NCBI RefSeq assembly: GCF_030347965.1 | Contig: NZ_JAQIBD010000005.1 | Location: 1 to 64,000 of the forward strand | Length of the DNA stretch: 64,000 bases | Source: Sulfurovum zhangzhouensis | GTDB lineage: Bacteria; Campylobacterota; Campylobacteria; Campylobacterales; Sulfurovaceae | Reading direction: 5' to 3' | In this document: positions 16,988-25,156 of the stretch, piece by piece | Numbering within the stretch: position 1 is the first letter of the stretch | Layout of the letters: the number at the start of each line of letters is the position of its first letter | The notes under the pieces: model-generated | The model's database searches: none | Seen by the model: the letters and a program-made list of their open reading frames with translations, nothing else | What the model was told of the DNA's origin: nothing | Position numbers and translations under genes: made by a program

Positions 16988-18118
16988 ATGAGATTGTCTG
17001 ATATTAGCTTGGTCCTCTTAGGGGCGGGTAGTTCATCTCGTTTTGACGCACCGGTAAAAAAACAGTGGCTCTTCAGCGGAGAGATTCCGTTATGGCTGCA
17101 TGTTACTGAGCAGTTTGAACACCTAGGCCATTTTGCAAAGATTATTATTGTTTCAACCAATGAAGAGATCAATATTATGAAAAACTTTGCAGACTATACC
17201 TATGTTATAGGCGGAAGCTCTCGTCAGGAGTCACTCAGCAATGCTTTGCAGGTTGTTGATACACCTTATGTACTTGTTTCCGACATTGCCAGATGCTGTA
17301 TCGATCCTAAGGTACTTGGCCGTCTCCTTGAGTCTAAAGGAGAATGTGCCTGTGTCGTACCGACGCTTAAAGCGGTAGATACACTCTATTATGAAGGTAA
17401 GCCCATCGATAGAGAGAATGTACGAAGTATTCAGACACCTCAATTAAGTTATACCGATACCTTGAAAAGAGCGCTAGAGACCTCTTACTCCTTTACAGAT
17501 GAAAGCTCTGCGATCGCTGCATTGGGAGAAGAGATCTTGTTTGTGGAAGGTTCGGCTATGGCCCATAAACTTACAACGGTTGAAGACTTGGGAAAACTCC
17601 CCTGTCTTACACCTCCTTCATCACGTACTCTCACTGGATTTGGTATAGATACCCATCCTTTTGAAGAGGGGAAAGAGATGAAGCTTGGTGGTATCAAAAT
17701 TGAAGTCGATTACGGTTTCAAAGCACACAGTGATGGAGACGTTGCGATCCATGCACTCATTGATGCATTACTTGGTGCAGCAGGAATGGGTGATATAGGA
17801 GAACTTTATCCGGATACTGACAACAACTATGCGGATATTGATTCACAAAAGTTATTGCGAGATACGGTCAAACGCATCACCTCATATGGTTATACCATAG
17901 GTAATGTCGATATGACCATCGTAGCACAAGCTCCGAGAATCGGGGCTTATAAAGCGAAGATGAGAAAGAACCTTGCATCACTTTTGAATATCCCGCCGCA
18001 TTTGGTGAATATCAAAGCAACGACTTCTGAAAAACTTGGATTTATCGGACGTAAAGAGGGAGTTACTGTACATGCAGTGGCAAACTTGAACTATTATCAA
18101 TGGCAACGACTTTTATAA
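16988..18118 (+). CDS. ispDF: Bifunctional IspD/IspF isoprenoid enzyme
   Basis: Fusion typical of Campylobacterota. Residues 1-210 are the MEP cytidylyltransferase (GAGSSSRF near 12). Residues about 215-376 are 2-C-methyl-D-erythritol 2,4-cyclodiphosphate synthase (GFGIDTHPF with the metal-binding Asp/His, HSDGDVAIHAL). It catalyses two non-adjacent steps of the non-mevalonate route to isopentenyl diphosphate. An AAGGAA site precedes the ATG by a few bases. It is followed 15 bases on by the atypical response regulator, matching the C. jejuni/H. pylori order. Confidence 0.95.
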   Translation: MRLSDISLVLLGAGSSSRFDAPVKKQWLFSGEIPLWLHVTEQFEHLGHFAKIIIVSTNEEINIMKNFADYTYVIGGSSRQESLSNALQVVDTPYVLVSDIARCCIDPKVLGRLLESKGECACVVPTLKAVDTLYYEGKPIDRENVRSIQTPQLSYTDTLKRALETSYSFTDESSAIAALGEEILFVEGSAMAHKLTTVEDLGKLPCLTPPSSRTLTGFGIDTHPFEEGKEMKLGGIKIEVDYGFKAHSDGDVAIHALIDALLGAAGMGDIGELYPDTDNNYADIDSQKLLRDTVKRITSYGYTIGNVDMTIVAQAPRIGAYKAKMRKNLASLLNIPPHLVNIKATTSEKLGFIGRKEGVTVHAVANLNYYQWQRLL

Positions 18119-18133
18119 AGGAAAGTAAACGTT

Positions 18134-19012
18134 ATGAAAATCATTATCGTAGAAAATGAATTATATCTGGCTCAAAGTATCGCCGCTAAGCTGAATGAAG
18201 CTGGCTTTGAGACTGAGATTTTTAGCTCGGTTAAAGAGGCTATGAATACAAATGGCGATGTTTATCTACTCTCGACCAACCTGCCAGGGCAAAATACCGG
18301 GCCGCTCATCACAAAATTTAAAGATAAGATCATCATTTTGATGGTCAGTTATATCAATAATGACACAGTGAGTGAACCTTTAAGACTAGGTGCAAAAGAT
18401 TATATTGTAAAACCGTTTATGATCGAAGAACTTGTACGTAAGATTGACCATTTTCAAGAGTACCAGCAACTCAAAAAACGTATCAATCTTTATGAAGAGT
18501 ACATCGATAACTTCCTTAAAGAGATCACAGTGGATGAGGATATTGAGTTTACTACACCGGTAGTTATCGAGACAAATTATCAAAGACTTGTTGATAAAGT
18601 AGTGTTCAACCATGCAAAAGCAAAAAATAAAACACTTACCTTTATACCGCTTTCAGAGAAAAAATGGAAAGAAAAAATAGAAAGCAGCGATAGAAAGTCT
18701 CTACTCTATATCACAGAAGTGCATACACTCAAAAAAGCAGAGAAAGAGCAGCTCCTCGAGATCTTGAATGATTATAATTTTATACTCAGCTGTACTTCGT
18801 CGTTTGAGAGTAATTTCAATACGATTACACTCAATACTGACAGTAAACTTTACGATCAAAACGAGATATTGACCATTGATGACTATGTCAAATTTATCGT
18901 CAATAGCTTCCAGTACAAGTTCCCGGATACGGAACTCTCTAAGAAACTTGGTATCTCTAGAAAAAGCTTATGGGAAAAAAGGAAAAAGTATGGGCTCTTC
19001 AAAAACAAATAA
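18134..19012 (+). CDS. Atypical orphan response regulator (HP1021/Cj1608-type)
   Basis: 292 residues: a degenerate receiver domain (1-118), a linker, and a Fis-like helix-turn-helix at the end (ELSKKLGISRKSLWEKRKK). The phosphoacceptor position is Ser47 (YLLSTNLPG) instead of Asp, and the acidic pocket reads VENE, while Lys93 (IVKPF) is kept. So it cannot be phosphorylated in the normal way. Its place between ispDF and sat matches HP1021/Cj1608. HP1021 is known to bind oriC in H. pylori, to regulate many genes and to respond to redox state through several cysteines. This protein has only one Cys (Cys220), so a cysteine switch is less obvious. No kinase is adjacent. Confidence 0.85.
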   Translation: MKIIIVENELYLAQSIAAKLNEAGFETEIFSSVKEAMNTNGDVYLLSTNLPGQNTGPLITKFKDKIIILMVSYINNDTVSEPLRLGAKDYIVKPFMIEELVRKIDHFQEYQQLKKRINLYEEYIDNFLKEITVDEDIEFTTPVVIETNYQRLVDKVVFNHAKAKNKTLTFIPLSEKKWKEKIESSDRKSLLYITEVHTLKKAEKEQLLEILNDYNFILSCTSSFESNFNTITLNTDSKLYDQNEILTIDDYVKFIVNSFQYKFPDTELSKKLGISRKSLWEKRKKYGLFKNK

Positions 19013-20183
19013 TCGATCACTCTATATAGATACAGAAGCACTCTCTTCTCTGGCACTTGTACAAGCAGGACTGATCTCACCGGTTGATAAGCTGATGAAT
19101 GCCCAAGAAGCTAAAGAGGTTGATGAAACTCAGGAATATAAAGGCATACCTTTCCCTTTTTCATTTGTTCTAGCGCCTAAAGGGAAAAAGAATGATGCCG
19201 TACTTCAAGATACAAAGAAAGGTGAAGTATTAGATCTTATCAATGATGGTAAAAAAGTGGGGGAATTAATCGTAGATGAAACATTTCCTATTGATCCTGC
19301 AGCAAGGCTCATCAAGATCTATGGTACAACTGATCCTCACCACCCAGGTGTCAAACATACCAGATCAAGACTTGGGGAAATTGCTGTTTGCGGAGAATAT
19401 ACTGTTACCTACCCGCTGATTGAAGATACACTAAAACGTATCGAGAGCATGATCACCAAAACAGGAGCTAAACGTGTAAGCTCTATGATGATTGCTGCTA
19501 ACCCGCTAAACCGTGCACATGAGCGTATGATACGTCAAACTATAAGTGAAAATGACCTCTTGATCATCTTTTTACGCAAACCGTTCAATAACGAAGGTCT
19601 TAGATATGATATTCGCTACAATGCACTCTCAACATATGTAGAAAACTTCTTACCGCGTAATAGAGTATTGATACTTCCATTTGAAAATACTTATATTTTT
19701 GCAGGATACAATGAGCTTGTACTAGATGCACTCTTAGCAAAGAACTACGGCTGTCATCAATTGGTCATCGGAAAAAACCATGGCGGGCTAGGACTATATT
19801 ATGATAAGAACAGACTCAGTTCTATTTTTGATACCTGTAAAAATATCGATATAGAAATCAAAACCATAGATGAGTACGTCTACTGTGATATGTGTAAAAC
19901 ACTGGTCAGCATCAATACCTGTCCTCATGGACAGCATCATCATGTACACTATCATTCTGATTCGATCATGAAACTGATCCAGTCTGGACTGGTACCTCCT
20001 CCGATACTGGTACGTAAAGAAGTGGCAGCAAATATCCTTGCTTCACTCTTTCCGGACCGTTTCGATAACCTCCAGGAACTTCACTACTCATTGATGCCCG
20101 GTTCAGGACTTTTGGAACAGCAAAGTGAAGAACAGTTCTACCTAAAGCTTACAGAGCTTTATCAAACCTCTTCACTCACATAA
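18990..20183 (+). CDS. sat: Sulfate adenylyltransferase (ATP sulfurylase)
   Basis: Interconverts ATP plus sulfate with APS plus pyrophosphate, either in sulfate assimilation or, run backwards, in sulfite oxidation by sulfur oxidisers. I start at the ATG at 18990, which has AGGAAA ahead and overlaps the regulator's end by 23 bases. An upstream ATG at 18876 would run deep inside that gene. The product is 397 residues. It has NPLNRAHE near residue 170, in place of the classical QxRNPxHxAH, and GKNHGG for GRDHAG near 260. A CxxC...CPH zinc-type site sits near 290-303. The divergent catalytic loop is worth noting. pgpA follows 10 bases later. Confidence 0.9.
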   Translation: MGSSKTNNRSLYIDTEALSSLALVQAGLISPVDKLMNAQEAKEVDETQEYKGIPFPFSFVLAPKGKKNDAVLQDTKKGEVLDLINDGKKVGELIVDETFPIDPAARLIKIYGTTDPHHPGVKHTRSRLGEIAVCGEYTVTYPLIEDTLKRIESMITKTGAKRVSSMMIAANPLNRAHERMIRQTISENDLLIIFLRKPFNNEGLRYDIRYNALSTYVENFLPRNRVLILPFENTYIFAGYNELVLDALLAKNYGCHQLVIGKNHGGLGLYYDKNRLSSIFDTCKNIDIEIKTIDEYVYCDMCKTLVSINTCPHGQHHHVHYHSDSIMKLIQSGLVPPPILVRKEVAANILASLFPDRFDNLQELHYSLMPGSGLLEQQSEEQFYLKLTELYQTSSLT

Positions 20184-20193
20184 AGGTAACAAG

Positions 20194-20685
20194 ATGACCA
20201 TACAAAAACTTTTCTTGACATTTTTCGGTACCGGGCTTGCTCCTAAAGCACCTGGTACCGTAGGCTCACTTGCTGCACTTCCTTTTGGTGTGGCTATCCT
20301 TTATTATTTGGGGATAGAGTCTCTTTTTATGTTAACGATTGCTGTGACAATTATCGGTATCTTTGAAGTAAACAAGTATGAAAAACTTACCGGGGATCAT
20401 GATCAAAGCCACATCGTTATCGATGAAGCCGTTGGTATGTGGCTTTCACTAATGATCGCCTACTCTACGATGATCACATTAAGCTATCCGTATGCAGACA
20501 TACTCTCACTTGTATTTAGTTTTGCTGCGTTCCGACTTTTTGATATATGGAAACCTTCTACGATCGGAAAGATCGACAGAGAATGGAAAGGCGGATATGG
20601 TGTGATGTTGGATGATGTATTGGCAGGAATCGCCGGAGGTTTATTGAGTTCTCTGATCCTACTAGGTATCAATAAGATCATCTAA
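20194..20685 (+). CDS. pgpA: Phosphatidylglycerophosphatase A
   Basis: 163-residue membrane protein that dephosphorylates phosphatidylglycerophosphate to phosphatidylglycerol. PgpA signatures are present: GLAPKAPGTVGSL near residue 15, the acidic DHDQSHIVIDEAVG near 70, and DIWKPSTIGKIDR near 115, with three or four hydrophobic helices. It ends the ispDF-regulator-sat-pgpA run, matching the recalled Cj1607-Cj1610 order. It is convergent with maeB across a strong hairpin. Confidence 0.93.
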   Translation: MTIQKLFLTFFGTGLAPKAPGTVGSLAALPFGVAILYYLGIESLFMLTIAVTIIGIFEVNKYEKLTGDHDQSHIVIDEAVGMWLSLMIAYSTMITLSYPYADILSLVFSFAAFRLFDIWKPSTIGKIDREWKGGYGVMLDDVLAGIAGGLLSSLILLGINKII

Positions 20686-20687
20686 GC

Positions 20688-20718
20688 ATAATTTGGAAGA
20701 TGAACTCTTCCAAATTAT
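20688..20718. terminator. Bidirectional terminator between pgpA and maeB
   Basis: A perfect 13-bp inverted repeat with a 5-base loop separates these convergent genes and includes the maeB stop codon (20715-20717). AT-rich ends on both sides give T-rich tracts in either direction. Confidence 0.85.
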
Positions 20719-21998
20719 TTCTCTTCTTCACAGTCCTCTGTATTGTAGATCATACATCTTAACTGCTTTTTATACGCTTCATGATCATAATTATCAATAC
20801 GTGATACCCCCTCCTCTACAGCACATTTGGCAACAGCTGATGCAACCCAGATCAAGGCCTCTTTATTAAACGGTTTTGGTATGATATGTTCTTTACCATA
20901 TACAAGATTTTCATTTTTATATGCTGCTTTGACATAATACGGGATCGGCTCTTTGGCCAGCTTTGCCAGTGCATTGGCAGCAGCCATCTTCATCTTTTCT
21001 GTGATCTTCTTGGCACGCACATCAAGTGCTCCTCTAAAGATGAACGGGAAACCCAGTACATTGTTTATCTGGTTAGGATAGTCTGAGCGCCCTGTCCCCA
21101 TAATCACATCATCTCTCACTTTTGCAACTTCTTCCGGGAGTATTTCAGGAGTCGGGTTTGCCAATGCAAAAATGATAGGCTCAGGAGCCATTTTTGCCAC
21201 CATCTCTTTGGTCAATGCACCTGCTACACTTAGCCCTAAGAACATATCTGCTCCTTCTATAGCATCTTCTAGTGTCTTTGCGTCTGTATCAATGGCAAAC
21301 TCTGTTTTATATTGATTGAGGTTATCCCTGCTTGTAGAAATCACTCCTTTACTATCACACATTACGATATGTCTTACGCCTAATGCTTTGTACATCTTTG
21401 CACATGAAATTCCTGCTGCGCCGGCACCATTAACCACGATTTTAATCTCTTCCGCCTTTTTACCTGTTAGTTCGAGTACATTCATAAGCCCTGCGGTAGT
21501 TATGATTGCAGTACCATGCTGATCATCATGAAAAACAGGGATATCCAACGCTGCCTGCAATTTTTTTTCGATCTCAAAACATTGTGGGGCAGCAATATCT
21601 TCAAGATTTATCCCGCCAAAAGTAGGTGCTATCGCTTTACATGTTGCAACGATCTCATCCACACTATGTACATCAAGTTCGATATCAAATGCATCTACGT
21701 TTGCAAATTTTTTAAACAGTACCGATTTACCTTCCATTACTGGTTTCCCGGCTAAGGGACCGATATTGCCAAGTCCGAGTACTGCAGTACCATCAGAGAT
21801 AACAGCCACCAAATTGGCACGATTGGTATATACAAATGCAAGATTCTCATCTTTGGCTATTTCTAGGCATGGATGTGCTACACCCGGGGTATAAGCTAAT
21901 GAGAGTTCATACTGTGTATTACATGGTGTTTTAATCTCTATACCGATTTTCCCACCGATATGATATTCTAAGGCTTTTTCTTTTTTGATTTCTGACAT
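20715..21998 (-). CDS. maeB: Malic enzyme (malate dehydrogenase, decarboxylating)
   Basis: 427 residues, the short bacterial malic enzyme without the phosphotransacetylase tail of E. coli MaeB. It has the malic N-terminal domain (SLAYTPGVAHPC near 30, TNRANLVAVISDGTAVLGLG near 58), then the Rossmann domain (VNGAGAAGISCAKM near 195). The enzyme oxidatively decarboxylates malate to pyruvate, or runs in reverse. With the reverse TCA cycle it would link C4 acids to pyruvate and supply NAD(P)H. Cofactor preference cannot be read safely. It stands alone. Confidence 0.9.
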   Translation of the reverse strand: MSEIKKEKALEYHIGGKIGIEIKTPCNTQYELSLAYTPGVAHPCLEIAKDENLAFVYTNRANLVAVISDGTAVLGLGNIGPLAGKPVMEGKSVLFKKFANVDAFDIELDVHSVDEIVATCKAIAPTFGGINLEDIAAPQCFEIEKKLQAALDIPVFHDDQHGTAIITTAGLMNVLELTGKKAEEIKIVVNGAGAAGISCAKMYKALGVRHIVMCDSKGVISTSRDNLNQYKTEFAIDTDAKTLEDAIEGADMFLGLSVAGALTKEMVAKMAPEPIIFALANPTPEILPEEVAKVRDDVIMGTGRSDYPNQINNVLGFPFIFRGALDVRAKKITEKMKMAAANALAKLAKEPIPYYVKAAYKNENLVYGKEHIIPKPFNKEALIWVASAVAKCAVEEGVSRIDNYDHEAYKKQLRCMIYNTEDCEEEK

Positions 21999-22098
21999 GA
22001 TATCCCTTTCAATGCATGTGATATTAATTATACTGTATCAAAGATTAGGGATTTAAGTGTAGGAAAGAATAGAAGGATAAAAAAGTATCTGAGCAAAA

Positions 22099-22569
22099 TT
22101 ACTCAAAATACTCTTCAATGATCTGAGGGAAGATCCTCATCGTTCTACGAGCTTTCTCTATCTTTGGCTCAAATATCTCTGCACTTGCAGGAAAATTCTC
22201 AATCATTTCAGTATAAATACCAATCTTATCTTCCATATGCTCCTCAAGTGCATCAAGTACCTTCTGCATATTTTCTTTACTTGTAGCATACTTCATTAGT
22301 AGCTCAAACATACGCTTACGTGGGTGAATCGCCATTGAATCACCTGCAGCAAGTGCAATATCTTTAATATCCCAACGTGAAATGTAGATACCGCTTTGAT
22401 AAGGAGCGATCAACTTTTCATAAAGCGCTTCTGTATAAGATGGGTAATCCTTAAGATCTATCTCCTCATCTGAATCACACTGTCCATCAGGACAAAACGC
22501 AGGGTTTCCATTGAAGTTCTGCTCGTTAAAGTTTTCAAATTCTTTTCTTAAATCTTCCATATCTCTCAT
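22099..22569 (-). CDS. Unknown small protein of the molybdoenzyme accessory cluster
   Basis: 156 residues, acidic and mainly helical, no signal peptide. Two Cys lie in CPDGQC near residue 25. An AGGAGA site stands 6 bases before the ATG. It is last of four minus-strand genes (TorD-like chaperone, multi-cluster ferredoxin, unknown protein, this one) downstream of the molybdoenzyme operon. The helical body (about 45-156) has the look of a small chaperone or binding protein, but I do not recognise the family. A role in maturation or electron transfer for that enzyme is inferred from position only. Confidence 0.6.
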   Translation of the reverse strand: MRDMEDLRKEFENFNEQNFNGNPAFCPDGQCDSDEEIDLKDYPSYTEALYEKLIAPYQSGIYISRWDIKDIALAAGDSMAIHPRKRMFELLMKYATSKENMQKVLDALEEHMEDKIGIYTEMIENFPASAEIFEPKIEKARRTMRIFPQIIEEYFE

Positions 22570-22671
22570 ATTATTCTCCTTCTATCATATCATTCGTGAA
22601 GCAAAGCTTCAATGTGTTTTCGACAGGCTATCAAGCAACTAGCCGCTTTTTAAAAATCAATCTTATTTAGT

Positions 22672-23142
22672 TCAATCACCTATCAACAGCGGTATCTCAT
22701 CCGTATCTATCTTCGCATTATACCACCTGTTAGCAATCAGCATCATTTTTGCAATAAAGCGTATCTGATCATCCAGAAACTCCGGCTTTTCAAAAAGTGA
22801 ATTCACTTTATCATCCAGGCAATATCCTGTGATCTTACCTTCTTCTATCTCGATAAAGTCAACTCTTTGTTCTCTTTGAGCTGCTTCGTTTAAGCTGTCA
22901 CAGTAATGCACTGCTTTTTGCTGGAACTCCCTCTCAATCATCATACGATCAACCTTTGAACTTGCTACATTTGACATCGTAAAGTCAAAATGTTCATCGG
23001 TAATATTGAGTGCGATTGCAGTAGCATTAATCCCTTGTGACTTCAATATTTTGTTAAAGTATTTTCTCGTATACCCCGTTTGTGCATTATAACCAAGTAT
23101 CGTACACAACTTCGTATCAGGCTGTATCTCATGAGGTTGCAT
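22672..23142 (-). CDS. Unknown protein with shikimate-dehydrogenase-like N-terminal pattern
   Basis: 156 residues, no signal or membrane segment. The segment at about 10-65 (KLCTILGYNAQTGY, then a helix, GINATAIALNI) follows the pattern of the substrate-binding domain of AroE proteins (IxGNPxSHSxSPxxHN, then GxDAxYxxxxI). But the SxS and catalytic Lys residues are not visible, and no NAD(P)-binding domain follows. The true aroE is at 48145. So this may be a truncated, repurposed AroE-like domain, or chance similarity. An AGGAA site precedes the ATG. It sits between the ferredoxin gene and the last gene of the accessory cluster. Confidence 0.55.
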   Translation of the reverse strand: MQPHEIQPDTKLCTILGYNAQTGYTRKYFNKILKSQGINATAIALNITDEHFDFTMSNVASSKVDRMMIEREFQQKAVHYCDSLNEAAQREQRVDFIEIEEGKITGYCLDDKVNSLFEKPEFLDDQIRFIAKMMLIANRWYNAKIDTDEIPLLIGD

Positions 23143-23231
23143 ATTATTCCTATCTTCTTGAAGCTAAGCAAAGCTCACCTTCAATTCCTCTCACTAAATT
23201 TTCACCTATCGGTTCAGAAAAATGTACCATT

Positions 23232-24332
23232 TTACTCTTCTCCTCTCATACGTTTGGCATTATCATGCAGGAACATAGCCTCTTCCTCTTCGATCAAACA
23301 GCGTGGACAGGTCTGCTCACCACCAATATAAGTGAAATGGTTTCCACACTCATTACAACGTTTGATATTGAAAGTTGCCAATGTCCGCTGTTGTGGCTCA
23401 AAAAACTCTTTAATCTCAAACCCATCTTGTAATTGGATTGCATTAGGTTCACACACATCATGACAGAGATGACACTTCACACATAGCATGGCATCAAAGT
23501 GAATAAGTGAGAATTTCTTGTTGCTTGAGAGTGCACCCGTAGGACAGATACGGTAGCAGATCTGACAGTTCGTACAGTTCTCATCCACATATTTTTGGGA
23601 GATAAAGCTTATATCTTCTATCGCAATAACATCAAAAGACTCCGGTATATCAAGACGCTTAAATGTTGTAAAGAGTATCTTTCTTTTATCTGGCAGATGC
23701 TTCTCTTTTATTTTAGAGATCACGGAAGTATCTAGTTCAAATGAACGAAGTTCTTCTGCTTCTACAGCTTCATCAAACTCTTTTTTATGTTTCATCACTC
23801 CCTTAAGCGATGCATTACCGAGAAATGATCGTCTGGAAGTCTCTTCCTTACTCTCTGTATCTAAAAGAGTCTCAACTCTATCAATATTGGTCTCCAACTG
23901 CTTTGATGAAATACTGGAAAGAATAAAATTTGCTTCTTCGACACGAGCCTCGATCAGATCATAAAGCTGACTATCCGGATCATAACTGCTAAGATCCAGT
24001 GTGATCGGTTCTTCACTTGCCACTGCAAGGGATATAAGATGTTCAATACTCAGTACTGATAGACATGGAACGTTGATCTTTGGTGAAATAAGTCTTATTT
24101 TTGATTCTAAAAAAGTAAAAAAGAACTCTGTAGTCGAAAAGTCACTCAATGCAAAAGCTTCAGTAGGACAGGCACCAATACATGCAGCTGCCTCGACACC
24201 TGTACCCTTCGCAAAAGTAGGTAAATTATCAACAATCTGAATCGACTCAGGACAAGCATCTACACACTTGGTACACTGGGAAAATTTACTGGTCGCACGT
24301 ACACATGAAGCGATCTCTAAATGAAGGCTCAT
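23232..24332 (-). CDS. Multi-cluster 4Fe-4S ferredoxin-like protein with zinc-ribbon tail
   Basis: 366 residues. The N-terminal region has Cys20/23/27 and Cys51/55 in ferredoxin-like CxxCxxxC and CIGACP motifs. A middle domain (about 60-160) has no Cys motif. A classical two-cluster ferredoxin follows (Cys253/256/259/263 and Cys284/287/290/294). The tail has CxxC at 326/329 and 342/345, a likely zinc or rubredoxin-like knuckle. A twin-arginine-like SRRSFLGN occurs at 166-173, too far inside to be an export signal. The start overlaps the TorD-like gene by 4 bases. It is probably a cytoplasmic electron carrier or assembly factor for the adjacent molybdoenzyme. Confidence 0.75.
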   Translation of the reverse strand: MSLHLEIASCVRATSKFSQCTKCVDACPESIQIVDNLPTFAKGTGVEAAACIGACPTEAFALSDFSTTEFFFTFLESKIRLISPKINVPCLSVLSIEHLISLAVASEEPITLDLSSYDPDSQLYDLIEARVEEANFILSSISSKQLETNIDRVETLLDTESKEETSRRSFLGNASLKGVMKHKKEFDEAVEAEELRSFELDTSVISKIKEKHLPDKRKILFTTFKRLDIPESFDVIAIEDISFISQKYVDENCTNCQICYRICPTGALSSNKKFSLIHFDAMLCVKCHLCHDVCEPNAIQLQDGFEIKEFFEPQQRTLATFNIKRCNECGNHFTYIGGEQTCPRCLIEEEEAMFLHDNAKRMRGEE

Positions 24333-24985
24333 TCGTTCTCCGCATCCTCATTACAGTGTGCAGCAAGCATTTGAGTAATATATTCATAATCAGAAAGTAA
24401 AAACTCCAGTGTCAACTCAGTACCATCATGATAAAGCGGTGTACGAGACTCTCTTTTTGCATTGATCAGAAACATCGGAGCCCACTCAAGGAGATGCTCT
24501 TTCAAAAATGCTCTTTGTACTTGAAGTAATTCACAGATGCCGTCTTTATCATCAGCCTCAAGTGCTTTCTTTTGTGCTGCACAGAGCATGTACATAAACT
24601 CAAGTTCTACACCTATATGGTCTGCACTAACTACTCTGGCTTTATCAAGTTCCACACGGAAGTCAAGTTCATTATAAAGTTCAATAACCGGATTATCTCC
24701 TCCGCTCTCTATCATCTGATCATCTCTAGTATAGAAACTTTCATAAGGCACTAAGTGCATCAAAAAAAGATTCGCAAAGTCTACATTGTAGTATTGACTG
24801 ATAAGTTCTTCACGACTTAGCTCTTTACGCTTGTTCCATCCCATATAGTGGGGAAAAAGCGCAAGAATCGCTTCATCACTTTCAATCGTATCCAAAAACT
24901 TATCATCAACTTCAATCAACATCAATCTTGAGATCAACGCATACAACGCAATACGATTCTCTATATCATGTTTCATTTGTTCCAT
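24329..24985 (-). CDS. TorD/DmsD-family molybdoenzyme chaperone
   Basis: 218-residue all-helical protein. The body and the conserved helix with DHIGVELEFMYML near 140 fit the TorD/DmsD chaperones. These bind the twin-arginine signal peptide of molybdoenzymes and hold them until the cofactor is in place. It is cytoplasmic. It lies 171 bases downstream of the molybdoenzyme catalytic gene and beyond a hairpin, so it probably has its own promoter. It should serve the TAT-exported protein encoded at 25157-28495. Confidence 0.82.
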   Translation of the reverse strand: MEQMKHDIENRIALYALISRLMLIEVDDKFLDTIESDEAILALFPHYMGWNKRKELSREELISQYYNVDFANLFLMHLVPYESFYTRDDQMIESGGDNPVIELYNELDFRVELDKARVVSADHIGVELEFMYMLCAAQKKALEADDKDGICELLQVQRAFLKEHLLEWAPMFLINAKRESRTPLYHDGTELTLEFLLSDYEYITQMLAAHCNEDAENE

Positions 24986-25127
24986 TATTACCCTTGTCGT
25001 TCATCCTGTTTCTTATTTAAGTAAACAGGGTTATTATTAGTTGGCACTATACCACTTTCAAGATAAATAAGCCATAAGAGTGTTAGTTATCTGGAAAATA
25101 GTACAAGCTGGTGTATAAGAAGATTAA

Positions 25128-25150
25128 TACCCCGGGCGAAGCCCAAGGTA
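25128..25150 (-). terminator. Hairpin ending the molybdoenzyme operon
   Basis: A 10-bp stem (two G-T wobbles) with a 3-base loop begins 7 bases after the catalytic subunit's stop. A T-rich stretch follows on the minus strand. It separates the enzyme operon from the accessory genes. Confidence 0.7.
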
Positions 25151-25156
25151 ATAGCA

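Noticed and set aside
18876-18989. N-terminal extension of ATP sulfurylase from the ATG at 18876
   Set aside because: It would overlap the regulator's HTH domain by 137 bases, has a low-complexity Ser-rich translation and no ribosome site. The ATG at 18990 has AGGAAA.
22626-22651. Plus-strand terminator (GGCTA/TAGCC then TTTTT)
   Set aside because: The stem is only 5 bp with a 9-base loop, and no plus-strand gene lies upstream. It was left as an intergenic oddity.
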